Of a stretch of DNA of 64,000 nt, positions 55,970 through 64,000 are shown one piece after another. Location of the stretch: positions 682,001 to 746,000 of the forward strand of contig JAHLKI010000003.1 of NCBI GenBank assembly GCA_025602905.1. The letters run 5' to 3'. The stretch comes from Phlyctochytrium arcticum (taxonomy: Eukaryota; Chytridiomycota; Chytridiomycetes; Chytridiales; Chytridiaceae). Position numbers and translations under genes: made by a program. The number at the start of each line of letters is the position of its first letter. The first letter of the stretch is position 1. A model generated the notes under the pieces. That model did not search any database. It was not told where the DNA came from and was given only the letters and a program-made list of their open reading frames with translations.

Positions 55970-58900
55970 CCCAAGTAGAGGATGCGTCTCCTGAACTTGA
56001 TAGCTCAATGGATCAAACAGAGGATGCGTCTGCTGAACTTGATAGCTCAATGGATCAAGATGGCTCTTCGATCATGGGAGGATCCCAGGCTGCCGTTCTT
56101 GAGTCGGAAGAGAATGCGGATAGCTCAAGCGACGAAACCAAACCTTTTGCATCTGTTTCAACGTTCTCGTTATCCCATCCACTCCACACCGCGTCTGAGT
56201 TTATCAAAAGCAAGTACGGAATAACCATTACAACACTGAATCCCAACCACTTCCGCCAATGATCTACAGTATACCGGGTTTGGGGCAAAGACGGCAAAAT
56301 GACTTACCAGCCATCATGCGAAAAGTCCTGATTGATATATTTTCCATTTTTGCCCGGGAAGAAAACTGGCTTTACGCTCTCAAACGTACGCTGGATGACA
56401 AGGTATGAACTTTTTGCCTTGGATACTATGCTCTTTCATTCTCTAATTCTCACGGCTATATTACTTCCAAACCTTGCAGAGATTTGCCGATCGTTTTGGA
56501 TACAGCTCAAGGGAACGCTTCAATTTCAACAATGTGCGCAGCCATTTACCCACCATTGACGAGGCGCCAGAGCAGTTGCAGGATTTTGAGCAGCAAGAAC
56601 AAGAAGAGGATTTATTCTCTTTACAAAAAGCCGAGATTGATTCCCTACTAGTCGAACTGATACAACGAGAGCTCAAATTGCAGGAATGCCAAACGCAACT
56701 ACGGACTTTGCAGGTAAAAGTAATCCGAGACAAAGCCATACTGGATCAACAGAGGCAAGAACTTTCCATTTCAACAGAAGTTTTGTTGCAAAGCAAGGAC
56801 AAGACCATAGCAGCTCTTCAAGGCAAGATCGCAGAGCAGTTTACAGCAGCAAGAGAAAGCGTCCTTGAAGAGTAACTTGGGGGAGAAATATCAAGCAAAG
56901 CTGGCGGAGGCTGTGCAGATTGGGAAGGCAACAATCGATAGCAGGGTCTCGAGCGGGATAGCGGGCCTGCGTGCCAATTACAAAGCCAAGTTGGCGTCCA
57001 TGACGCAAAGGTAATCTGAGGAAGGGAAGGCCAAGCGGACGGCGGAAGCCAGGGCAAAGTACCATCAAGATCTACGTCGTAAGGAGGACACCAGCAACAG
57101 CGACGACAATGTGGGAATTGATGCTGCAATAGCCGACTTCATTTCTCTCGGTGGTACTGGCGAAACAACTGCGATGGTCGGATCCACAATACTATGCGAG
57201 ACGGAAGTGTTTCTTGGTCTTATTTTACACATTCCATGTGAAAAATGCAACTTCGTTGGGCGTCCTGAGACCATCAAAGTTGAGAAGACTGGATATGGGG
57301 TGAAATTTCATGTTTCCTGCGGAAAATGCGCAGCTAGAATCTGCCGCAGAAATTTTAAGCGTTCAGAAGCTAAGGCGGGGACTGAAAGAGCCAACTTGAC
57401 TACAGCTGTTATTGTGGGAGCGCTTAACGCGGGCGTCAATCGCTATCAGTTAGTATCCCTCTTTAACATGATCAGCATTACCCAACACCCTTCGGAGTCA
57501 ACATATTTCAAGATTCAAGGCACCAAAACCGCGCTTTCAATATTCAAGAAAGCTTGCGAAGTATCTGTGGCAAATGCAGCTCAAAGGGTTCTATTTTATT
57601 GTCAAACCATCCCATTGCTTGCCTTTGTCTGTGCAACTGCAGATGGTGGTTGGAGTCATAGAGGGAATGCTGGCAAGCAGCATCTGGAGATGAATCTTAC
57701 CCTTCGGACATGTGAGTATTTGAGCTATGCTAATAGGTGCGGCTCTCAGTCTAATAACGTGCACCAATTATAGCATTCAGCACAACACTCAATCCGCGCA
57801 GCAGAACCTTAGCTGACGGAACTGTAAGAAGCGTACGTGAAGGCAACTTTGAAGAGTCGTCGAAGCACATGGAGCACCAAAATCTCACTGTGGCTACGTT
57901 CAACCTTCACCAGCCATTGACTGACGCAGGGATGAAGCTGCATCTCACAAAAGATGGGGATTTACAAGCGAATCAACTCCTCGCGCGAGAACCACTTGTT
58001 GAGAAACACTATGCGGATCTCCCCCATTGGAACAAAAATGTGAGGAAAAACTGGGAGAAGAAATACTCTTCAATTTGGGGGCCCAGCTGGGAGGAAAAAA
58101 TCTGCTCTCATCCACGCAACGTCGTTTATGTTCTTGGTGAGCTGCGGCGCAAGGAGGCGGAAGATCTTTTAGAATTGAAAAGACAAGGCCTTAAAGGAGA
58201 GGCTCCTGCTGCTAAGGACTGGGAAGCTATTGCGCGTGAGCAACTGGTCCCTGTCTTCATACGGCATCTACAAGGTGAGGTACACTACAACAGTGATGAG
58301 CTGGAAATCCAAAACTGATCATCCTTTGATGTTTCTCTTATAGATGATCACACATCATGCATGGATGAACTTTGCTGGGCAGCCCAAACCAACACCGAGA
58401 TAGATGTGTCATTGCCCAATCTTGTCAACAAACCGACAGCTATAGTTGAAAAGTTTACTCTTACGATCACCGATCTTTTTAAGACCTTGAAGGGGCAATG
58501 TCTTATTACACAAGACCGCACCACTATGAATGAAACCTTTCACAACAACGTGACGAAAAGATCGTCAAAGGAGATTGACACCCCTGCGGTTTACGAGACA
58601 CGGTACCGTTTACAGTATCTGCACATGAGCAAAATGAAGGAATAGAGAAGACTTTGGTACTTAGTCAATCTGCCTATGATCTACCCTGCTTTTCCCCGTC
58701 TGATCTGGTCTTGATCAAAACGTCCACCGAACAGCACCGCAAGCGCGTGACTACCAATCAGAATGCCATCGAGGACCGCAATGAGACCCGGGCCGCGCTG
58801 TATGCCAAGCGAAAAGCAGACAGCCATTCTTTTGACATGACGGGAACCTCCAACTATGTGTCTTACGGCGCGAGCTCACCAGCCACTATGCAGGACTTGT

Positions 58901-59100
58901 ACATCCCTTCCTGGGCCTCGCATATTCCCAACTTTACTAGCGAGAGCCTCTGCACTGGATGCAATCTGATACCCCCCCCCCGAGAGGATCTGGAAATGTG
59001 CGGCCTTTGTTCCTTATGCTATCTGGCTGTAGTACTGGATCGCATTGACGACCGTAGCATGATCGGGGCCAGACATCTGCAGACTGTGGAGACAATCTGA
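55970..59100 (+). pseudogene. Mutator-like DDE transposase part of a transposase-RecQ fusion
   Basis: The N-terminal part has a 13-residue tandem repeat (TEDASAELDSSMDQ, 55978-56055), a segment near 56320-56400, and, after an intron, a long coiled coil (56480-57100: DFEQQEQEEDLFSLQKAEID and following). From 57111 the Mutator-like fold begins: CEKC and CGKC zinc pairs, then D1 in CATADGGWSHRGN (about 57640). After an intron (57710-57772) come EGNFEESSKHME and D2 in LTKDGDLQANQ (about 57950). After another intron come CMDELCWAAQTN and E in MNETFHNN (about 58530). Lesions: a 1-nt shift at about 56870, a stop near 57014, a 1-nt shift at about 58640, and TGA 59098-59100. Past that TGA the same frame runs on into the helicase. 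Confidence 0.75.
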
Positions 59101-60884
59101 CGCAAAATTGGCCAGTCAGTTGACCTATTGGCTGAGGATCAAGCAGCAGCACTATTACGCCAAACTCTACAAACTGTTTTTAAACACGATAACTTCCGTG
59201 ACATCCAAGAAAAAGTACTCCATACGGTATAAAATAATCAAGATGTCATTGCAATTATGCGAACATCAGAAGGGAAAACCCTGTTACACGCTTTGCCAGC
59301 CGCCCTGTCTTTTCCCACAGGTGTCTATGTTTTCACAGTTGTCGTTTACCCACTGCTCTCACTCATAGACAATCAGATGAGGGAACTCACCAAGGCTCAT
59401 ATACCATGCGCGGTCTTGAATGGCAATACAACATTTGATCAGAAAGCATCAATACACGCTGATATCGGCAATCAAATCCTGAGGTGCATCCTCACAACCC
59501 CCGAGCAACTAGCACGGCTCAGCTTCAGCAAAATGATGCAGCATGTTCTAAGAAGCAACTACAAACAGATCCGTCTGGTAGTGGATGAGGCACATGTTGC
59601 TTTGGAGTGGAAGTCTTTTCGAAACTTTACGGGCGTTTACGAAATTAAGAAAGAGTTCATGATTCCAACGCTGCTTCTGAGCGCCACCCTTACCCAGCGC
59701 AACGCTTTGGAGTTATCTCAACTGTTCGGACTCAAGGATACTGTCACGCTCATGAGTCAAAATTTGGCAAAACCTAATATCGAGTACAAGATGACCAGCA
59801 AAGGAAAATCCAGTTATCCGCAGGCCATCGATACTCACATCTCACTCTGGAATTGGACAGATCAGCTCGGAATACTTTATTGCTCTACAAGATCCCAGAC
59901 CGATACGATCGCGGAAATCTTGGGCAAGATGCAAGTGGAAGTAGAGGCTGGTAGCAAAAAGTACAAGTACAAAGTGACAAAATACCACGCCGATATGCCT
60001 CTAGCTGACCGCGACGCCAACCAGCTCGCGTGGGAAACAGGTGAAGCCCTGATAATGGTTGCAACACGTGCCTCCGTACTTGGCATCAATTGCTCCAACG
60101 TCAGATTTGTAATCCACACAAAGATGCCAACGTCAATGGGTACCTTTCTACAGGAATCCGGTCGAGCCGGCAGAGATGGGCAGTTTTGCCGAAGCCTGGT
60201 GATTCTTTCAGTAGCCTGGCAGAAGAAAAAGGCAGATGCTATCGTCTCTTCTGCTCTCTTTGATTACCCCAGCGAGTTTCTCACTATAGAGGAGCAGCAG
60301 GATTTGCGCCTCCGACAGAGAGCGGTGAAGGAAGTACAAGTGTACTTCGAAGACCAGATCACATGTCATAGATCCTACCACCATTTTTTTTCAACCCGGA
60401 GCAGAGAGAGGCACTCCACCCACGACGTTGTCTATCACCAACTTTCCAACGCCAGTATCTGAACGCTATTCCATGTGGAATATGTCAAGATGGGGAAGCG
60501 CTAGAACAACTTGAGGAGGTGCACGTTGGGGATGCGATTGAGGACATCTTACACATAGTCAAGTATCTTTCAGAATCACCATTTTTCCTCGATGTTACGC
60601 CAGCGGTGGTAAGAGACATATACACCAGGGCCAAGTCAATGCAAAAGCTCGGAATGAACCCTGAAGAACTACAACCATTGCTTCAAGCGCTTCACCCATC
60701 TCATCTCACTCAGAGCGCCACTGATTTGCTGTTGAAAAAGATGGCTTGGGTCGGGGTCATTGCGGAGGATGTGACATTCGCGAATGGGCAACTCATGGTC
60801 AACATACGGCCTGGATCAGCCACGGACTACTCTATAATTTCAAAAATGATCCGGCCCAAACAAAAATCAAAACGAAAGAGGTGA
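59101..60884 (+). pseudogene. RecQ-type helicase part of the fusion
   Basis: Directly in frame with the transposase after TGA 59098-59100. FKHDNFRDIQEKVLHTV is the RecQ motif 0 region, then TAA 59230-59232, Walker A as RTSEGKTLL, VVYPLLSLIDNQM (Ia), Walker B VVDEAHVALEW, LLSATLT (III), ILYCSTRSQTD (IV), ATRASVLGINC (V), and QESGRAGRDG (VI). After T8 at about 60383 a 1-nt shift leads to PCGICQDG (zinc Cys pair), and a helical tail ends in basic KQKSKRKR at 60884. RecQ enzymes unwind DNA 3' to 5'. All seven helicase motifs are readable, so decay is recent relative to other relics here. Confidence 0.8.
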
Positions 60885-61129
60885 GCACCGGCTTATTGCA
60901 AATCAAATTTGGTTCACATACTGACTAAGGCTTTCCACTGAAGGGCATAGCTCTAACCAATAGTCACCTACTAATGTTTTACATATCCTACCAGTTTATT
61001 CACTATCTTTATATTTTATCCTTGTTCCTTCCTTTTATAACTTATTTTCAATCGTAATACTACATAGTCAGAAGCCCAAACCTATTCCATTGCTTGCGAA
61101 ATGGTCCAGCAATTGTCTTGGTGAAAAAG
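60885..61129. other. 3' non-coding part of the TTAA element
   Basis: AT-rich, no gene, ends at the subterminal inverted repeat. Confidence 0.5.
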
Positions 61130-61363
61130 ACCGCTAGAGAGGCACGGATATGTTGAAAAACTAATATTGACCCCAGGAATCCGAATCCGTTGTCAGATTT
61201 TGATTTGGTGGTGAGCTTCAAGCAGAAATGGCTGCCACGTCAAAACACCTTTTTCAAAATTGAAACTCCGGTCCATCTGAAATTTGTGTGTAACCTGAGT
61301 TACTAGTGAGCTCCGGCAGAAAAAAAGCGCGTTTTTAACTAGTAAGTCGGTGACTACCCTTAA

Positions 61364-61662
61364 CGACGGCTCCAGCATTTTAGCATCAGCAGAAATAGCG
61401 ATTATCTTGACGCTCTCATCGACCATATTGTCGCTTTCCCAGAGCTGTAATGTTCGAATAACATCTGTCCCTGTTTCAAAAATTTTGCTCTTGGGCTCGT
61501 CGAGCAGTATATCACATAGGAAGAATGAGATGTCATTTTTGAGAATGATGTCGATTGCAGTCTTGGCCAATGAAACCAAGAATATGCATTTATCTGTTAG
61601 TTGGAGACGAGCCGCCTAAGAACCGATCTCGTAATCGCATTGTCGTCAAGGACTAGAATCAT
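61364..61662 (-). pseudogene. Response-regulator receiver gene, 5' piece
   Basis: Minus strand from ATG 61662: MILVLDDNAITRSVLRRL (acidic pair of a CheY-like receiver), a 1-nt frameshift at about 61597, then SLAKTAIDIILKND, FFLCDILLDE (phospho-acceptor Asp in CDIL), TGTDVIRTL and VKIIAISADA (the conserved Ser), up to TTAA. With the 3' piece the protein is about 123 aa, the size of one receiver domain, with Asp-Asp, Asp, Ser and Lys all present. It would act as a phospho-acceptor in two-component signalling; as found it is split and frameshifted. Confidence 0.8.
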
Positions 61663-62202
61663 TTGTTTCTATTAGACGCAAAATTACCCAACGAAAAGTT
61701 TTTAAATAGCTTGTTTAAACAAAATGTGTTTGAAACTTTGGAGGTTCGATTTGAATTATGGTCAAATGGGATCTGTTGAATCCTTTTTTCTTGCTACAAA
61801 CAATGAAATTAAGCAAATGACTTCTAAAAAGACGTTAAACTTAGGAGGATGTTTATTGGGGTAAGGGTTTCCTGTTACTGTATGTCCCCATCCGTGGTAT
61901 CCAACCTATTATTGTTCTGTTGACTCTATTATTTGTTTACCTGCGTATCTGACCCATGGGCACTGCAGAGTTTACAGTACTGCTGATTATATCCTATGCA
62001 TTTATCCTAGCTTAGTATAAACTCATAGCCATATCATAGTCTTTTCCCCCAGCATATACCCATAGTCTAGCCTTCCTATAAAAGGACCGTCAAAGTACAT
62101 CCCACTTGTTCTGTGTGCTCTCTAATATACTTTGACTATTTCCACAACTACGTTTCTCCTGTACTCTTCCTCATTCTGAGTCTTGTGGCCCAAAATTGTT
62201 TA
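61663..62202. other. Upstream region of the receiver gene; possible solo-LTR-like segment
   Basis: No gene. The 36-bp direct repeat partner is at 61673-61710. Around 62078-62086 there is TATAAAAGG followed by a pyrimidine-rich stretch (CACTTGTTCTGTGTGCTCTC), as in LTR promoters, but no TG...CA boundaries or partner were found. Confidence 0.3.
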
Positions 62203-63286
62203 GGGCGCGTTTGGCAGCAATTTGGTTTTTGGGTTGTGATTTTCGAAATTGCAATTGGTCAGGGTGCAAATTCTGAGGTGGCTTCGCGGAATTTTGGAAA
62301 TTGTGGAGCGTTTGGCAACCAGCTCAAAATTTTGAATTTGAAGATCAGGATCTGGGCGGAAGAAAAAAACCAGAGGGGCCGCGGTAGAGTAGCCTGTAGG
62401 AAGTTTTTAGGTAGACCACTTGTTCTAGACATTGCCCTTGAGTACCACTTCACATAGCCAATAACGTCAACCTTCTTTTCTACAGCTTGTAGTTCAATAT
62501 CCCCGTCGTTCACCCTTTATCTGCAACTGATTGTTCCCTACTCTACAGCGCAGAATGTCCGATTATAGCACCTACGAGGACGAACAGTGGGAGGAACTGG
62601 TACGAAAGAGTGCTCTTGTAGTTGGGGCGTGGGTCATGGTAACCTTTCCCGACAAGACTCCCTGCAGGACCTCCCCTCTCTCAGGTCAGGACTACATCGA
62701 CGAGCTTTTAGCGACGGCGCACCCCAACGGAGTGTTAGAAGTATGCCGGATGCGGTTGGAGGTCTTCCAAAGGCTGTGTACCATCATTCGGGTCAGATAT
62801 CTTCTGGAGGAAACAATGACCGTCTCGATTGAGCAGCAGCTTATCATCTTCCTTTACATCATTGGCAACAATGCGTCCAACAGACAGGCCCAAGAACGTT
62901 TTCAACATTTAGGGGAAATCATCACCAGATACTTCCATTGTGTTCTGGAGGCCCTGGTCTCTCTTTCCCCAATTTATGTCCGACTGCCAACCAATGCAAC
63001 TGACATACCCAGAGAAATTGCAGAGAATCCCAAATTCTCACCTTACTTCAATGATTGTGTTGGAGCAATTGATGGCACCCACATCTATGCAAATATTCCC
63101 CTCGACAAGCAAGACAACTATAGGAACAGAAAGGGCTTTATCAGTCAGAATGTCTTGGCCGCTTGTTCCTTCAATCTGTTGTTTCAATACGTGCTGGCAG
63201 GTTGGGAAGGAACCACAGCCGATGCCAAAGTGTTGAGCGATGCCGTTGAAACGAAAGGGTTCGTGGTACCTGAAGGCAAGTATTAG
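62203..63286 (+). mobile_element. PIF/Harbinger element 1, truncated
   Basis: The left terminus GGGCGCGTTTGGCAGCAATT is preceded by TTA (62200-62202), the usual PIF/Harbinger target. The inner part of the TIR word (GCGTTTGGCA) recurs at 62309-62318. The right part of the element is missing; coding stops abruptly at GGCAAGTATTA, and a different PIF/Harbinger frame starts 325 bp later. Confidence 0.65.
62555..63286 (+). pseudogene. PIF/Harbinger transposase 1, 3' truncated
   Basis: ATG 62555 (MSDYSTYEDEQWEELVRK). The middle has EQQLIIFLYIIGNNASNR (helix-turn-helix region of the DDE_Tnp_4 family), D1 in YFNDCVGAIDGTHIYANIP, and D2 in YVLAGWEGTTADAKVL. It ends at VPEGKY, exactly where the family continues YYLADAGY, so the third acidic residue and C-terminus are lost. 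The remaining 243 codons contain no lesion. This protein normally works with a separate Myb-like partner, not seen here. Confidence 0.8.
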
Positions 63287-63610
63287 CCTCCTTCAAAATG
63301 ATGCAGAACCTGACCGCAGAAGCGTTTTGCAGAACTTACGTCAGCGGATTGGAACCAAAAGTGGCGGAGCTGTCTTCCGGATCGCACAGGTGTATCGTTC
63401 CAGCTCGAGTTCTGATTGGCTGGCACAGCCACCTATCCTGCGTTATGTGCAGAACCTGTGCTGCACCTCGGGAGGTGCAGAAGCAGAACGAAACACGCAC
63501 ATCTTCGCAGATCCGCACACATCTTGACGCGCAACGCGACCCATCTTACGCAAATCTCACCCCAAACCCACCCATTTGCATACGTTTCTCCACCCAAATG
63601 ACCAAGAAGG
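63287..63610. other. Junction region between two PIF/Harbinger genes
   Basis: No gene supported. TGCAGAACCTG occurs twice (about 63302 and 63448), with other GCAGAA words. If the second element inserted at TTA (63284-63286), its left terminus should lie here. Confidence 0.35.
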
Positions 63611-64000
63611 ATGCCCCAAGACCTCAAACGGAACCGAGACATGCAACACCTGCATGATTTTATCATCGTCCGTCTTGCCCTCAAGCTCATCTGGGAAGTC
63701 ATCTCCCTCCCAATGGAACCGGAATGGGAGCTGATCGACGACATGTTGCCCAGAATATACGTTCTGCTATCCAAAATTCGATATTGGTTGCCCCGAGTTC
63801 CAGTCCCCAAGCAATCGCGCGAAGATTTTCTCCACCTTCTGGACGACGGCCGTTTTAAGGATGAAATGTGCATGTCGCGGTCAGCCTTCCACTCCCTGTT
63901 GGGATTGATTTCCCCGGACCCCCTTTTTATAACCACAAGCATTCGCAAGCCTATGACCATCCAGTTACAGTTAACAATTGCACTCTGCCGTTTTGGCCAT
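63611..64000 (+). CDS. PIF/Harbinger transposase 2, runs off the window
   Basis: Open from ATG 63611 (MPQDLKRNRDMQHLHDF) to the window edge, 130 codons with no stop. REDFLHLLDDGRFKDEMCMS, AFHSLLGLISPD and MTIQLQLTIALCRFGH are the N-terminal blocks of DDE_Tnp_4 (Harbinger) proteins. The catalytic region would lie beyond 64000. It is clearly different from the copy just upstream, which has a shorter N-terminus. Confidence 0.7.
   Translation, partial: MPQDLKRNRDMQHLHDFIIVRLALKLIWEVISLPMEPEWELIDDMLPRIYVLLSKIRYWLPRVPVPKQSREDFLHLLDDGRFKDEMCMSRSAFHSLLGLISPDPLFITTSIRKPMTIQLQLTIALCRFGH

Larger units (their letters stand above)
55141..61359 (+). mobile_element. 6.2-kb TTAA-flanked element with transposase-RecQ gene
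   Basis: Bounded by TTAA at 55137-55140 and 61360-61363. Both ends read inward GGGTAGTCACCGACTTA (17 bp identical), then diverge. A second inverted match of about 105 bp, roughly 95% identical, lies at 55247-55357 and 61130-61232 (CAGCCATTTCTGCTTGAAGC on both). Excision at TTAA restores the receiver gene. TTAA duplication is the piggyBac habit, but the encoded transposase is Mutator-like (see below). Confidence 0.85.

Noticed and set aside
55141..61359. piggyBac element with piggyBac transposase
   Set aside because: TTAA borders fit, but no piggyBac-type transposase is found; the DDE blocks are Mutator-like and followed by RecQ.
55141..61359. Starship or telomere-linked helicase gene
   Set aside because: No DUF3435 captain and no telomeric repeats; the element is small with TTAA and inverted ends.
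62078..62200. Solo LTR upstream of the PIF element
   Set aside because: A TATA box and pyrimidine-rich start-like region are present, but no LTR borders or second copy.

Overview
This window looks like a transposon-dense stretch of a filamentous fungal genome. The evidence is short GT-AG introns (about 50-100 nt), TATA boxes 80-110 nt upstream of starts, and fungal-type transposase families (CACTA/Tnp2-like, MULE with FAR1-like domains, Tc1/mariner DD34E, Helitron, PIF/Harbinger, GCR1_C and copia/gypsy-like Gag remnants). I cannot place the species; the CACTA and DDE-exonuclease families would fit a basidiomycete, but an early-diverging fungus is not excluded. I saw no tRNA, rRNA, CRISPR array or bacterial operon.

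Layout. 0-5.4 kb: an apparently intact four-exon CACTA-like transposase gene, then an unrecognised two-exon gene. 5.9-6.5 kb: Gag fragment. 6.56-9.69 kb: an older repeat split by MULE-1, which has a perfect 9-bp target-site duplication (TSD). 10.1-13.3 kb: MULE-2, interrupted in its coding sequence by an inverted, truncated MULE. 15-18.3 kb: Gag-protease relic, a deleted DDE element and a Tc1 relic. 18.28-25.37 kb: a second copy of the same older repeat, carrying element A (unrecognised transposase family, 8-bp TSD) and, one base further on, MULE-3. 25.4-28.7 kb: pyrimidine-rich approximate tandem repeats and weak ORFs. 28.7-32.6 kb: decayed Helitron. 32.86-39.85 kb: a giant inverted repeat (two 2,935-bp arms without indels) around a DDE transposase core. 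39.85-40.5 kb: PIF1-like helicase fragment. 43.2-52.9 kb: element B, a relative of element A, split by a 6.6-kb insertion with a 9-bp TSD. That insertion carries a DDE transposase joined to a 3'-5' exonuclease and itself contains an intact Tc1 element (46,035-47,630). 55.07-61.66 kb: a small response-regulator receiver gene split at a TTAA by a 6.2-kb element encoding a Mutator-like DDE transposase in the same reading frame as a RecQ-type helicase. 62.2-64 kb: two PIF/Harbinger transposases, one truncated and one running off the window.

How it fits together. The window is a layered record of insertions. In four cases the pre-insertion sequence can be read through the junction (receiver gene, element B, MULE-2, the older repeat), which fixes element boundaries to the base and gives relative ages. 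Decay is partly by C-to-T type nonsense changes (CAR to TAR, CGA to TGA) and partly by 1-nt frameshifts. The best candidates for something not previously described are the TTAA-flanked transposase-RecQ element, the two-copy element A/B family, and the repeated use of one insertion site in an older repeat.
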